NCBI RefSeq assembly: GCF_014396585.1
Contig: NZ_CP060717.1
Location: 1,798,001-1,862,000, forward strand
From: Sphingomonas rhizophila
GTDB taxonomy: Bacteria > Pseudomonadota > Alphaproteobacteria > Sphingomonadales > Sphingomonadaceae
Length of the DNA: 64,000 nt
Reading direction: 5' to 3'
Of this stretch, positions 1-9,110 are shown piece after piece. A model generated the notes under the pieces. It did not search any database and was not told where the DNA came from. It was given only the letters and a program-made list of their open reading frames with translations. The translations under genes were made by a program, and so were the position numbers. Positions within the stretch are counted from its first letter, which is position 1. Every line of letters starts with the position of its first letter.

Positions 1-327
1 GTTGGCCAGCAACTGCTTGGGCGCTAGGCCGGCATAAGGGTCTTCCGGCGCCTGAGCGGCCATCGCCAAAGCGCGTTCGACCATCGCCGAAAGCGCGTCG
101 GCGGACATGTCGGACGAGCCGGTGCTGGCGCTCCGCTGCCCGACGAACAGGCGGAGTCCGATCTCCTCCCCTTCCGAGCGGTGTACGTCCTCCAGTTCGC
201 CGAGGCGGACGCTGAGGCCGGTCGATCGTTCGCCGACATAGACCGCGTCGGCGGCGTCGGCACCGGCGCGGCGCGCCTGTTCGACCAGTTGGCAGACCTT
301 GTCGCGGGCGGCGTCGGGCGAAAGCAT
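1..327 (-). CDS. pmbA: TldD/PmbA family metalloprotease, N-terminal part (runs off window)
   Basis: The minus strand reads from an ATG at 327 to the window edge without a stop (109 codons). The start reads MLSPDAARDKV and is followed by a pattern typical of the PmbA/TldE N-terminal domain: GADAADAVYVGERS, LGELEDVHRSEGEEIGLRLFVG and the SDMSADALSAMVERALAMAAQAPEDPY segment. TldD/PmbA heterodimers are cytosolic metalloproteases that trim peptides; the metal-binding motif lies further on and is outside this window. It sits 17 bp after the ubiA stop on the same strand, so the two are probably co-transcribed. TldD rather than PmbA cannot be excluded from this fragment, but the N-terminal pattern fits PmbA better. 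Confidence 0.85.
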   Translation of the reverse strand, partial: MLSPDAARDKVCQLVEQARRAGADAADAVYVGERSTGLSVRLGELEDVHRSEGEEIGLRLFVGQRSASTGSSDMSADALSAMVERALAMAAQAPEDPYAGLAPKQLLAN

Positions 328-344
328 CGGCGCGGCCTAGTCGG

Positions 345-1262
345 TCAAGCGGCGAGCGACAAGCCGACCGTCAGGAAACCGGCGAACAGCAGCAGCCCGG
401 TGAAGCGGTTCGACCGGAACAGGCGAAGCGCCCCGGCACCGTCCGCCGGGTCAATCCGGACGACCTGCAACGCCAGATGAAGCGCGGCGGGGAGCAGCGC
501 GATCAGCGCCAGCGCCTGCGGACGGACACTCCAGATCGCCGCCGCCCAGCCGGCGAGGGCTACGGCGTAGCAGATCGCCACGCCCAGTTTCGCCCGATCG
601 CCGAGCGCACGGGCGCTCGACTTCACGCCAACCAGCGCGTCGTCCTCGATATCCTGGATGGCGTAGAGCGTGTCGTAGCCGATGACCCAGAAAATGCTGC
701 CGGCCCACACTAGCGCTGGCGCCCAGTCCAGCGAACCGGTCACGGCGGGCCAGCCGACCAGCGCGCCCCACGAGAAGACGAGGCCAAGCCACGCCTGCGG
801 CCACCAGGTGATGCGCTTCATGAAAGGATAGGCGGCGACCGGCGCAAGGCTGCCCAAGGCCACCAACTGCGCCGCCAGCGGCAATCGCAACAGGACCACC
901 AGCCCGACCAGTGACAGCGCCACCGTCAGCGCCCACGCCGCACGTGTGGAAACTCGGCCCGACGCCAGCGGTCGCAACCGCGTGCGCTCGACCCGCTTGT
1001 CGAGATCGCGGTCGACGATGTCGTTGTAGACACATCCCGCCGACCGCATCGCGAAGGCGCCGAGCGCAAACCATGCGAACAGCGCCCAGCGGCCGTCCAC
1101 CCCGGCGAGGGCGACGCTCCACGCGCAGGGCCAATACAGCAGCCATGTGCCGATCGGCCGGTCGAGCCGCATCAGCGAGGCATAGGGGCGCCAGCTGCGG
1201 GGAAGGATTCCGATCAGGCCTTGCCGCTCGCTATCGGGAACGATGTCGGTGGCAGCGCTCAT
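345..1262 (-). CDS. ubiA: 4-hydroxybenzoate polyprenyltransferase UbiA
   Basis: UbiA is an integral membrane prenyltransferase that joins 4-hydroxybenzoate to the polyprenyl tail in ubiquinone synthesis. The 305-residue protein has both aspartate-rich Mg-diphosphate motifs of the family: NDIVDRDLD at residues 80-88, followed by KRVERTRLRPLASG, and DTLYAIQDIEDD at about 197-208. Several hydrophobic helices separate them, and the length is usual for UbiA. The ATG at 1262 gives the standard soluble lead-in (residues 1-30) before LMRLDRPIGTWLLYWP. It lies 28 bp after the flavin monooxygenase gene and 17 bp before pmbA, all on the minus strand. A second ubiquinone gene, ubiG, is at 59-60 kb. Confidence 0.95.
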   Translation of the reverse strand: MSAATDIVPDSERQGLIGILPRSWRPYASLMRLDRPIGTWLLYWPCAWSVALAGVDGRWALFAWFALGAFAMRSAGCVYNDIVDRDLDKRVERTRLRPLASGRVSTRAAWALTVALSLVGLVVLLRLPLAAQLVALGSLAPVAAYPFMKRITWWPQAWLGLVFSWGALVGWPAVTGSLDWAPALVWAGSIFWVIGYDTLYAIQDIEDDALVGVKSSARALGDRAKLGVAICYAVALAGWAAAIWSVRPQALALIALLPAALHLALQVVRIDPADGAGALRLFRSNRFTGLLLFAGFLTVGLSLAA

Positions 1263-1290
1263 CGCGGGCGGCCTAGCATCGCGGAGCGCC

Positions 1291-2274
1291 CTAGGCCATC
1301 GCCTCGGCGAGGATCGAATAGGATTTGAGCCGCGCTTCGCGGTCGAAGATCTGCGAGGTGATCATCAACTCGTCCGCGCCGGTGCGGGACACGAACGCAT
1401 CGACCGCCGCACGAACCGAATCCCTCGTGCCGATCGCGGCCTGGCCCAGCACCGACTGGAGCATCGCCCGTTGTTCCATCGGCAGGCTGTCGAGGTAGCC
1501 AGCGACAGGCGGCTTGAGCTTGCCCGGCTGTCCGCTACGCAGCGCGACGAACGCCTGCGCCAGCGAGGTTGCCAGCAGTTCGCCTTCCTCGTCGCTGTCG
1601 GCCGCGAACACATTGTAGCCGAGCATGACGTAAGGTTCAGCCAGCCACCGCGAAGGCCGGAAGGTCGACCGGTAGACGTCCAGCGCCGGCATCAGCATCT
1701 GCGGCGCGAAGTGGGACGCGAAGGCATAAGGCAGCCCAAGCTGCGCGGCGAGTTCCGCGCCAAACGTGCTCGACCCCAGGATCCATACTGGAACGTCCAG
1801 CCCCGCCCCCGGTACCGCAATCACGCGCTGCCCGGGCCCGGCAGGCTGAAAGTAGTCGATCAGTTCGACGACATCACGCGGGAAGGCGTTGGGGTCGCTG
1901 TGAAGCGTTCGCCGCATCGCCATCGCGGCCGCCTGGTCCGTGCCCGGTGCCCGGCCGAGGCCAAGGTCGACCCGGCCGGGAAACAGCGATTCAAGCGTCC
2001 CGAACTGCTCTGCGACCTGCAGCGGCGAATGGTTGGGCAGCATGATGCCGCCCGCGCCGATGCGGATGGTCGAGGTGCCGGCCCCGACAAAGGCCAGCGC
2101 CACCGCCGTCGCCGCGCTGGCGATGCCGGGCATCGAATGATGCTCCGCCATCCAGAAGCGGCGATAGCCGAGCGCTTCCGCATGACGGGCCAGATCGAGC
2201 GAATGAAGCAGGGCATCGCGGGCTTCCGACCCTTCCGGAACGGGCGCGAGGTCGAGGACGGACAGGGCAACCAT
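1291..2274 (-). CDS. LLM-class (luciferase-like) flavin-dependent oxidoreductase
   Basis: This belongs to the bacterial luciferase-like monooxygenase superfamily, which uses reduced FMN or F420 on unknown substrates. Recognisable segments are [58 protein letters not shown] and [26 protein letters not shown], which match the 'group 1' subfamily of about 330 residues. I start it at the ATG at 2274 ([12 protein letters not shown]), giving 327 residues, because this matches the usual SVLDL start. The frame stays open to 2436, but that extension would run into the divergent gene at 2351; an ATG at 2295 is an alternative. The substrate cannot be inferred from context. Confidence 0.88.
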   Translation of the reverse strand: MVALSVLDLAPVPEGSEARDALLHSLDLARHAEALGYRRFWMAEHHSMPGIASAATAVALAFVGAGTSTIRIGAGGIMLPNHSPLQVAEQFGTLESLFPGRVDLGLGRAPGTDQAAAMAMRRTLHSDPNAFPRDVVELIDYFQPAGPGQRVIAVPGAGLDVPVWILGSSTFGAELAAQLGLPYAFASHFAPQMLMPALDVYRSTFRPSRWLAEPYVMLGYNVFAADSDEEGELLATSLAQAFVALRSGQPGKLKPPVAGYLDSLPMEQRAMLQSVLGQAAIGTRDSVRAAVDAFVSRTGADELMITSQIFDREARLKSYSILAEAMA

Positions 2275-2350
2275 CGCCGGGATATGGGGCGCCATGGCGC
2301 GAATGCCAGCCGGTGGTTGCGCGCCGCGCCCTGCCGCGTAAAGCGTGGGC

Positions 2351-3220
2351 ATGGCCATGTTGCTCGCCTTGGCGCTTGCCGCCCAACCCGCGCCTGCCCG
2401 GCCGCAGGAAGTGCTGTTCATCGGAAACAGCTTCACTTTCGGCGCGACCTCGGCGGTCCTCCGCTATCGCGCGAATACGGTCGATGATCGCAATGGCGAT
2501 GGCATTGGCGGTGTGCCGGCCCTGTTCAAGCTGTTCGCCGACCAGCTGAACATACCGGTGATCGTCGCGCTGGAAACGTCGCCCGGGAAGTCGCTGCAGT
2601 GGCACTTCCAGAACAAACAGACCCAGATCGATGGCCTGTGGGACCAGGTCGTGCTCCAGGAATATTCGACGCTCGATCCGGAAAAGCCGGGCGACGTCGC
2701 GCGTTCGATCGACTTCGCCGGCCGGCTGGCGCGGCTGATTCGCGCACGAAGCCCCGACGCGAAAATCTCGATCACGTCGAACTGGACCCGGCCGGACCTC
2801 ACCGTGCCCGCCGGACAGCCTTGGTCGGGCCAGCCGATGACGCGGATGGCGCTCGACCTCCGCAGGCAAATCGACCGGGTGGTGCGGTCCCATCCCCAGA
2901 TCGGGAAGGTAAACCCCGTCGGCGAAGCCTTCAATTGCGCGATCGCCGCGGGGGTCGCCGATGCCAATCCGTACGACGGCATCGACGCCGGAAAGGTCGA
3001 CCTGTGGGGGTATGACCATTACCACGCCGGGACGCCGGGCTATTACCTGTCCGCGCTCGTCATTTTCGCCGGAGTGACCGGCGCCGATCCGCGCCGGCTG
3101 GGCGATCGGGAGACGGCGGCCAACGACCTCGGCCTGAACCCGGCGGTTGCGACGAAGCTGCAGACCATCGCGTGGCAGATGGTCCACGGCGGCGGGTGCA
3201 AGCCGGAAGCGGTGCGATGA
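2351..3220 (+). CDS. Exported SGNH/GDSL-like hydrolase
   Basis: The protein begins [18 protein letters not shown], a short hydrophobic signal-like segment, then [11 protein letters not shown], the block I motif of SGNH hydrolases with the catalytic serine at about residue 27. A Gly-Tyr-Asp-His-Tyr-His segment at about residues 218-226 can supply the Asp-His pair near the C-terminus. The family covers esterases, lipases and carbohydrate deacetylases; the substrate here is unknown. A GTG at 2345 is in frame, but the ATG at 2351 gives a better signal peptide. The gene overlaps the next one (rsmE) by the 4-bp ATGA arrangement, implying translational coupling. Total about 289 residues. Confidence 0.75.
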   Translation: MAMLLALALAAQPAPARPQEVLFIGNSFTFGATSAVLRYRANTVDDRNGDGIGGVPALFKLFADQLNIPVIVALETSPGKSLQWHFQNKQTQIDGLWDQVVLQEYSTLDPEKPGDVARSIDFAGRLARLIRARSPDAKISITSNWTRPDLTVPAGQPWSGQPMTRMALDLRRQIDRVVRSHPQIGKVNPVGEAFNCAIAAGVADANPYDGIDAGKVDLWGYDHYHAGTPGYYLSALVIFAGVTGADPRRLGDRETAANDLGLNPAVATKLQTIAWQMVHGGGCKPEAVR

Positions 3221-3957
3221 TCGCAACCCCGGCGTGGCCGCCGCGAAGCCTGCAGCGGCTCTACCTATCGCCGCCGCTTGGCGAGGGCGTACTGGTCGCG
3301 CTCGACGGTGGGCAGGCCAATTATCTCGGCAATGTGCTGCGCATGAAAGAGGGTGACGAGCTGCTGCTGTTCGACGGCGTGTCGGGCGAATGGCTCGCGC
3401 GCGTCGCGGAGGCCGGAAAGAAGCGCATGGCGCTCGGCGTGGTTCGCCGAACCCGCCCTCAAGAGGCAACGCCGGACCTCACCCTCGCCTTTGCCCCGAT
3501 CAAGAAAGGCCGCATTGAATATCTGATCGAAAAGGCGGTGGAGCTGGGCGTGTCGCGGCTCCAGCCGGTGGTCACCCGCCGCACGATCGTCGACAAGCTC
3601 AACCTCGACCGGATGCGCAGCCATATCGTCGAGGCGACGGAACAGTGCGGACGCACCGCGCTGGCCACCATCGCCGAGCCGGTGAAGCTGGACGCATTTC
3701 TGCGCACGCGCGATCCCGGGCAGGCGCTTTACTTCGCCGATGAAACCGGCGGCACGCCGGCCGTTGCCGCATTTCGTGCCGGCCCGGCGATCATCCTGGT
3801 CGGGCCCGAGGGCGGGTTCGCGCCGGAGGAGGCTGAAGCCATCCGCGCCGCGTCCGGCGCAACCGCGATCAGCCTTGGGCCGCGCATCCTGCGTGCGGAA
3901 ACGGCGGCGCTGGCGGCCATCACGGCGTGGATGACGGCGGTCGGCGACTGGCGATAG
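3217..3957 (+). CDS. rsmE: 16S rRNA (uracil1498-N3)-methyltransferase RsmE
   Basis: RsmE is a SPOUT-fold enzyme that methylates U1498 in 16S rRNA using S-adenosylmethionine. The 246-residue product has the N-terminal PUA-like part (NYLGNVLRMKEGDELLLFDG), the APIKKGRIEYLIEKAVELGVSRLQPV segment, and the C-terminal knot motifs LVGPEGGFAPEEAEAI (about residue 197) and LGPRILRAETAALAA. The start at 3217 overlaps the stop of the SGNH hydrolase gene. The frame is open further upstream to 3172, but those codons are inside the neighbour. The next gene, gshA, begins 42 bp downstream. Confidence 0.95.
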   Translation: MIATPAWPPRSLQRLYLSPPLGEGVLVALDGGQANYLGNVLRMKEGDELLLFDGVSGEWLARVAEAGKKRMALGVVRRTRPQEATPDLTLAFAPIKKGRIEYLIEKAVELGVSRLQPVVTRRTIVDKLNLDRMRSHIVEATEQCGRTALATIAEPVKLDAFLRTRDPGQALYFADETGGTPAVAAFRAGPAIILVGPEGGFAPEEAEAIRAASGATAISLGPRILRAETAALAAITAWMTAVGDWR

Positions 3958-3999
3958 TTTCGCTTTGCTACGAACCGCCGCCGGATTAGGGCGGCAGGG

Positions 4000-5370
4000 A
4001 TGACGACGCGCACCGACCTTTCCGCCAGCCCGCCGATCGAAGGCCGCGATGACCTCCTGTCGGTCTTCTCGAAGGGCGAAAAGCCGCGCGAGAGTTGGCG
4101 CATCGGCACCGAACACGAAAAGTTCGTCTACCGCCTGAGCGATCATCGCTCCCCCTCTTACGAGGAGCCCGGCGGCATCCGCGACCTCCTGATGGGTCTG
4201 ACCGAGTTCGGCTGGCGGCCGGTCGAAGAAAATGGCGTCGTCATTGCGCTTGCCGGGAACGACGGGACGATCAGCCTGGAGCCGGCGGGGCAACTCGAGC
4301 TGTCCGGCGCCCCGCTCCGCGATCTGCATCAGAGCTGCACCGAAAGCGGCCGGCACCTGGAACAGGTAAAGGCGATCGGCGATCGGCTCGGGCTGGGGTT
4401 CCTCGGCCTCGGCATGTGGCCCGACAAGGCCCGCAGCGACCTGCCGGTGATGCCGAAGGGGCGGTACGAGATCATGCGACGGCACATGCCGCGTGTCGGC
4501 AACCTGGGGCTCGACATGATGCTTCGGACCTGCACCATCCAGGTCAATCTCGACTATAGCTCGGAAGCCGACATGGTGAAGAAGTTCCGGGTCGGCCTGG
4601 CGCTCCAGCCCGTTGCGACCGCCTTGTTCGCCAATTCCCCGTTCACTGAAGGCAAGCCCAACGGTTTCAAGTCCTTCCGCAGCCACATCTGGGAAGACAC
4701 CGACCCGCATCGCACGGGCATGCTGCCCTTCGTGTTCGAGGACGGCTTCGGCTACGAACGCTATTGCGACTATGCGCTCGACGTGCCGATGTATTTCGTC
4801 TTCCGCGACGGGAAATATATCGACGCCGCGGGCCTCAGCTTCCGCGATTTCCTCGACGGGAAGTTATCGGTGTTGCCCGGCGAAACGCCGACCATGGCCG
4901 ACTGGACCGACCATCTGTCGACCGCCTTTCCCGAGGTGCGGCTGAAAAGCTTCCTCGAAATGCGCGGCGCCGACGGCGGCCGCTGGGGCCGGATCTGCGC
5001 GCTTCCGGCGTTGTGGGTCGGGCTGCTTTATTCCGGCACCGCGCTCGACGCGGCGTGGGACCTCGTCAGGCATTGGTCGATCGAGGAGCGCGAGGCGCTT
5101 CGCCATGCGGTTCCGCGCCAGGCGCTCGATTCCCCGGTTCCGGGAGGCGGGACAGTCCGCGACCTTGCTGCGCGCGTGCTGGACATTGCCGCGGCGGGCC
5201 TGACCGAACGCGCGGAACTCAACGCCGCGGGCGACAATGAGGGCGGCTTTCTCGATCCGCTGCGCGAAGTGGTGGCGAGCGGCAAGACCTTCGCCGACCG
5301 CATGCTCGACCGTTATCACGGCGACTGGAAGGGCGACGTCCGCCACATTTACGAGGAATATAGCTTCTGA
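4000..5370 (+). CDS. gshA: Glutamate-cysteine ligase (plant/alphaproteobacterial type)
   Basis: This enzyme makes gamma-glutamylcysteine from glutamate and cysteine with ATP, the first step of glutathione synthesis. The 456-residue protein fits the GCS2 family by length and by sequence: IGTEHEKF at residues 35-42, SLEPAGQLELSGAPL, FLGLGMWPDKARSDLPVMPKGRYEIMRRHMP, and CTIQVNLDY. The ATG at 4000 follows the rsmE stop by 42 bp. No gshB is in the window. The 3' end is followed at once by a strong GC-rich stem-loop (5378-5413). Confidence 0.95.
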   Translation: MTTRTDLSASPPIEGRDDLLSVFSKGEKPRESWRIGTEHEKFVYRLSDHRSPSYEEPGGIRDLLMGLTEFGWRPVEENGVVIALAGNDGTISLEPAGQLELSGAPLRDLHQSCTESGRHLEQVKAIGDRLGLGFLGLGMWPDKARSDLPVMPKGRYEIMRRHMPRVGNLGLDMMLRTCTIQVNLDYSSEADMVKKFRVGLALQPVATALFANSPFTEGKPNGFKSFRSHIWEDTDPHRTGMLPFVFEDGFGYERYCDYALDVPMYFVFRDGKYIDAAGLSFRDFLDGKLSVLPGETPTMADWTDHLSTAFPEVRLKSFLEMRGADGGRWGRICALPALWVGLLYSGTALDAAWDLVRHWSIEEREALRHAVPRQALDSPVPGGGTVRDLAARVLDIAAAGLTERAELNAAGDNEGGFLDPLREVVASGKTFADRMLDRYHGDWKGDVRHIYEEYSF

Positions 5371-5377
5371 TCGAGGT

Positions 5378-5413
5378 CCGACGGGCGGGCAGCGGCGCCG
5401 CCCTGCCCGTCGG
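5378..5413 (+). terminator. GC-rich stem-loop after gshA
   Basis: CCGACGGGC and GCCCGTCGG form a perfect 9-bp outer stem, with a further GC-rich inner stem, starting 8 bp after the gshA stop. There is only a TT after it rather than a clear U-tract, so this is a possible terminator or 3'-end stabiliser. A weaker inverted repeat (CCTGTC/GACAGG) follows at 5422-5449. The rest of the interval up to the next gene at 5669 has an AT-rich block with three TTAA sequences at 5542-5571, a plausible promoter area for the iminopeptidase gene. I see no gene in this interval. Confidence 0.4.
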
Positions 5414-5668
5414 TTATCCAGCCTGTCGGTCGGTGGGAAGACGGACAGGTTGGACCTCGAACTCGGCCAAGTCCAAGAACTTAGCCGAAATGCGGTACCC
5501 AGCTTTCGCAAGCCACCGGTAGTCGACGACTCGGCACGCCGTTAACTCACGATTTAATTGACCCTATTTAACCATCTTTCGCAAGGTCAGTTTCGACGAG
5601 CGACTGGACGCCGCACCGTGTCGTTGACGCTTTCCCATGGGCGGGCATTTGTGCCAAGCAGCGCGGCC

Positions 5669-6664
5669 ATGACCGAACGACGCACCCTTTATCCCGACTT
5701 CCAGCCATACGACACCGGCATGCTGGACGTCGGCGACGGCCACTCGCTCTACTGGGAGCGGAGCGGCACGCCGGGCGCCAAGCCTGTCGTCTTCCTGCAC
5801 GGCGGCCCCGGCGGCGGATCGAGTCCGCAGCACCGCCGTCAGTTCGATCCGGCGCGCTACGACATTCTGGTGTTCGACCAGCGCGGCGCGGGTAGGTCGA
5901 CTCCGCATGCCGACCTGAACGCCAACACGACCTGGCACCTGGTCGAGGACATCGAGAAGCTTCGCGCCATGTGCGGCGTCGACCGATGGATGGTGTTCGG
6001 CGGAAGTTGGGGATCGACCCTGTCGCTCGCTTATGCCGAGGCCTATCCGGAGCGCGTTACCGAACTGGTGCTTCGCGGCGTCTTCCTGTTCCGCCAGCGC
6101 GAGGTCGATTGGCTCTACAAGCACGGCGGCGCGTCCGAAATCTACCCCGAAGGTTGGGACGAATTCGCGTCGCTGATCCCGGCCGACGAGCAGGACGACA
6201 TGGTCGAGGCTTACCGCCGCCGGCTGACCGGCGACGATGCCGCCGTCCGCCTTGCGGCCGCCAAGGCATGGAGCAAGTGGGAGGGGCTGACCGTCACGCT
6301 GCTACCGGATCCGGGCACCATCGAACATTTCACCAGCGACGACGTCGCCATCGCCATCGCGCGGATCGAGAATCATTACATGGCGACCAACGGCTGGCTT
6401 GAGGAAGGCCAGCTGCTGGCCAACGCCCACAAGCTGAAGGGCATCCCGTGCGTCATCGTCCAGGGCCGCCACGACAGCTGTACCCCGCCGTCGGCGGCGT
6501 GGGACCTCACGAAGGTCTATCCGGAGGCCGAGCTTCAGATCGTCGACGACGGCGGCCATCTGTTCAGCGAGCCGGGCATTCTCGACGGGCTGGTCCGCGC
6601 CACCGACCGCTTCGCGGACTCACGCGTCGGGCAGCGACTGGTCAGCGACGCACCAGCCGCTTAG
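5669..6664 (+). CDS. pip: Prolyl iminopeptidase (alpha/beta hydrolase, S33)
   Basis: This is a cytosolic aminopeptidase that removes N-terminal proline. With the start at 5669 (MTERRTLYPDFQPYDTG, the standard start of the family) it has 331 residues. Visible motifs are the oxyanion segment HGGPGGGSSP (residues 45-53), the Arg-rich VFDQRGAGRSTPH, the nucleophile elbow GGSWGS with Ser113, the acid in QGRHDSCTPP and the histidine in DDGGHLFSEP near the C-terminus. The frame is open upstream to 5558, but that region is AT-rich and not protein-like. Its 3' end overlaps the convergent ligD by 45 bp. Confidence 0.93.
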   Translation: MTERRTLYPDFQPYDTGMLDVGDGHSLYWERSGTPGAKPVVFLHGGPGGGSSPQHRRQFDPARYDILVFDQRGAGRSTPHADLNANTTWHLVEDIEKLRAMCGVDRWMVFGGSWGSTLSLAYAEAYPERVTELVLRGVFLFRQREVDWLYKHGGASEIYPEGWDEFASLIPADEQDDMVEAYRRRLTGDDAAVRLAAAKAWSKWEGLTVTLLPDPGTIEHFTSDDVAIAIARIENHYMATNGWLEEGQLLANAHKLKGIPCVIVQGRHDSCTPPSAAWDLTKVYPEAELQIVDDGGHLFSEPGILDGLVRATDRFADSRVGQRLVSDAPAA

Positions 6665-9109
6665 CAGCTTCGATCCCGCCCGTTCGAGCAACTCGTCCGC
6701 GTCGCGGATGGAGTAGAGATTGGCGGCCTTAAGCTTTTCGAGTTCGCTCCAGTCGATCGGCGCCGCCACCGGCGCGCCTTCGCGGACACGCGCCGAATAG
6801 GGCATCACCGCCGTCGCCCCGCGCTGGTTGCGCAGCCAGTCGAGGAAGATCCGTCCCTTCCGCTGGGCCTTGCGGATGTTGGCGGTAAACATGTCCGGCT
6901 CGGCCTCGGCAATGGCGCGGCTGAACCTTTCGGCGAAGCTTTTGACCGCCGGCCATTCGGCCTTGCCATCAAGCGGGGCGATGACGTGGATACCCTTGCC
7001 GCCGGTCAGCATCGGGAAGGTGACGAGGCCGAGGTCGGCGAGCAGCGCGCGCAACCGAAGCGCGGCCACCTTCACCTTGTCGAAGCCAAGTCCCTCGTCG
7101 GGATCGAGATCGAACACCAGCCGGTCGGGACGCTCCAGCGGATCGACCCGGCTTCCCCAGCCGTGGAATTCGATCGTCCCCATCTGAACGCAGGCGAGGA
7201 TTCCCTTGGCGTCCTTGACGTAGAGATAGTCCGCTACCTCGCCATCGCTCTCCTTGACCGGCACATGATGGACGTCGTCGCCCATCGACCCGCTGTCATG
7301 CTTCTGAAAGAAGCAGTGCTTGGCGCGGCCCTGCGGACAGCGGATCAGGCTGATCGGGCGGTTGGCGGTCGTGACCAGCATCGGCGCCTGCACCGCGGCA
7401 TAATAGTCGGCGAGCTGGCCCTTGGTGAGGTCGTCGCCGGGGAAGATGACCCGGTCGGGATTGCTGATCCTGATGCCGACCGTTTCCGCCATTGCCGCCG
7501 CCTTCTTCGACGAGCGCCTTGCCCTGGGCAGGTGCTCGGCCTTTTCGCGGACCACATCCTTGGCCGGCTTGTCGTCGCGCAACGCGATGAAACTGGGATG
7601 ACGGAGGACGCCCTCGTCCGTGAATTCGGTGAAGGCGACCTCACCCACCAGCCGAGGTTTTATCCAATGCGAGCAGCGACGGGCGGTTCGCGGCACGTCG
7701 AGAACCGGTTCGTCGACCGACAGCGGCCGCATTCGTTCGGACAAATCCTCGATCAACGCCGCATTGAACCCGGTGCCGACCTTCCCCGCGTAGGTCAGCT
7801 TCCGCCCTTCACGCACCGCGAGGTGCAGGGAACGGAAGCCGCGGCGCTTGTCGCTCGCCTGCCAACCGACGATCACGAATTCCTGTCGCTGGATGCATTT
7901 GACCTTCAGCCAATTCCGGGCGCGTTCGCCGCGGTAGGTCGCGCTCGCCTTCTTGGCGATGATCCCCTCCCCGCCCTCCTTGCAGATGGCGTCGAACAGC
8001 GCCTCGCCCTTCGTGAGGACATGGTCGCCGTAAAGGATCGGTGCCTTCGCGGTCTTCAGCAGCGCGGCCAGCCGTTCCTTGCGTTCCAGGTTGGACAGCT
8101 TGGTAATGTCCTCGCCCCGGTCGACCAACAGGTCGAAGGCGTAGAAGGCGAGATCGGCGTCGCCGCCCTTGAGAGTCGATTGCAGCAACTGGAAGTTCGG
8201 CTTGCCGTCCTTGCCGAGCGCGACCGCTTCGCCATCGATCAGGCACCCCGCGGGAAGGTCGGCAGCCGCCTTCGCGATCGACCGGAACTTGTCCGTCCAG
8301 TCCTTGCCGTTACGGGTCCACGCCGTCGCCGCGCCGTCGCCGGTCGCGATTAACAGCCGGTATCCGTCATACTTATATTCGAACAGCCAATCGGACCCTG
8401 TGGGAACCGCGTCCACAAGCGTTGCCAACTGGGGCTTCCGGAACGCCGGCGGCTTGGTCCCCGCCTTGCGCTTGGTGGCGCCGCCCTTCTTGCCCCCGCG
8501 GTTGCTTTTCCAGACATCGGCACCGGCGGCAATTTCCGCCATCGAGCGACCGGTGGTGACGCTGGTCACGCATTGTTCGACCAAGGCATCGCCTTCGTCC
8601 GGACGCGCGTCGTCGTCCGTCACCTTCTTCAGCATCCAAGCTTCGCCCTTTTCGCCGGGCTTGCCCTTCAGCCGGAACATGACCCAGTCGCCATGCATGC
8701 GCTCCCCTTCGAGCGCGAAGTGCAAATGGCCCTCCTCGATCGTTTTGCGCGGGTCTTTCCCGGGTTCCGGAATCCAGCGGCCACGGTCCCACAGCATGAC
8801 CGTGCCGCCGCCATATTCGCCCTGCGGGATCGTTCCTTCGAACTCCGCATAGTCGAGCGGATGGTCCTCGGTCCGCATCGCCAGCCGGTTGGTGCCGGGG
8901 TCGAGGCTGGGACCCTTGGGTACGGCCCAGCTTTTCAGGACACCGTCCATCTCCAGCCGGAAGTCCCAGTGCAGCCGCGACGCGTCGTGCTTCTGGACGA
9001 CGAAGCTGTCGCCCTTCCCCTTGATCTTTCGACCCTTGGGCTCGGCCGTCCGCTTGAAGTCGCGCTTCTTGTTGTAGGTTGCGATGTCGAGCGGGACCTT
9101 GCGCGCCAT
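6620..9109 (-). CDS. ligD: DNA ligase D, multifunctional NHEJ enzyme
   Basis: LigD repairs double-strand breaks with Ku by end processing, fill-in and ATP-dependent sealing. The 829-residue protein has three domains. Residues about 1-165 are the 3'-phosphoesterase (VVQKHDASRLHWDFRLEMDGVLKSWAVPKG, HPLDYAEFEGTIPQGEYGGG). About 220-520 are the ATP-dependent ligase, with the adenylated lysine in EYKYDGYR (K246), then GEAVAL and IAKK. About 545-829 are the archaeo-eukaryotic primase-like polymerase (LVFDLDPDEGLGF, TGGKGIHVIAPL). The order PE-LIG-POL is common in proteobacteria. It starts one base after the ku stop, so the two are translated together. Confidence 0.97.
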   Translation of the reverse strand: MARKVPLDIATYNKKRDFKRTAEPKGRKIKGKGDSFVVQKHDASRLHWDFRLEMDGVLKSWAVPKGPSLDPGTNRLAMRTEDHPLDYAEFEGTIPQGEYGGGTVMLWDRGRWIPEPGKDPRKTIEEGHLHFALEGERMHGDWVMFRLKGKPGEKGEAWMLKKVTDDDARPDEGDALVEQCVTSVTTGRSMAEIAAGADVWKSNRGGKKGGATKRKAGTKPPAFRKPQLATLVDAVPTGSDWLFEYKYDGYRLLIATGDGAATAWTRNGKDWTDKFRSIAKAAADLPAGCLIDGEAVALGKDGKPNFQLLQSTLKGGDADLAFYAFDLLVDRGEDITKLSNLERKERLAALLKTAKAPILYGDHVLTKGEALFDAICKEGGEGIIAKKASATYRGERARNWLKVKCIQRQEFVIVGWQASDKRRGFRSLHLAVREGRKLTYAGKVGTGFNAALIEDLSERMRPLSVDEPVLDVPRTARRCSHWIKPRLVGEVAFTEFTDEGVLRHPSFIALRDDKPAKDVVREKAEHLPRARRSSKKAAAMAETVGIRISNPDRVIFPGDDLTKGQLADYYAAVQAPMLVTTANRPISLIRCPQGRAKHCFFQKHDSGSMGDDVHHVPVKESDGEVADYLYVKDAKGILACVQMGTIEFHGWGSRVDPLERPDRLVFDLDPDEGLGFDKVKVAALRLRALLADLGLVTFPMLTGGKGIHVIAPLDGKAEWPAVKSFAERFSRAIAEAEPDMFTANIRKAQRKGRIFLDWLRNQRGATAVMPYSARVREGAPVAAPIDWSELEKLKAANLYSIRDADELLERAGSKLLSGWCVADQSLPDA

Positions 9110-9110
9110 G

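Noticed and set aside
1243-2487. Long plus-strand frame opposite the flavin monooxygenase
   Set aside because: Shadow of the minus-strand gene, with no recognisable motif.
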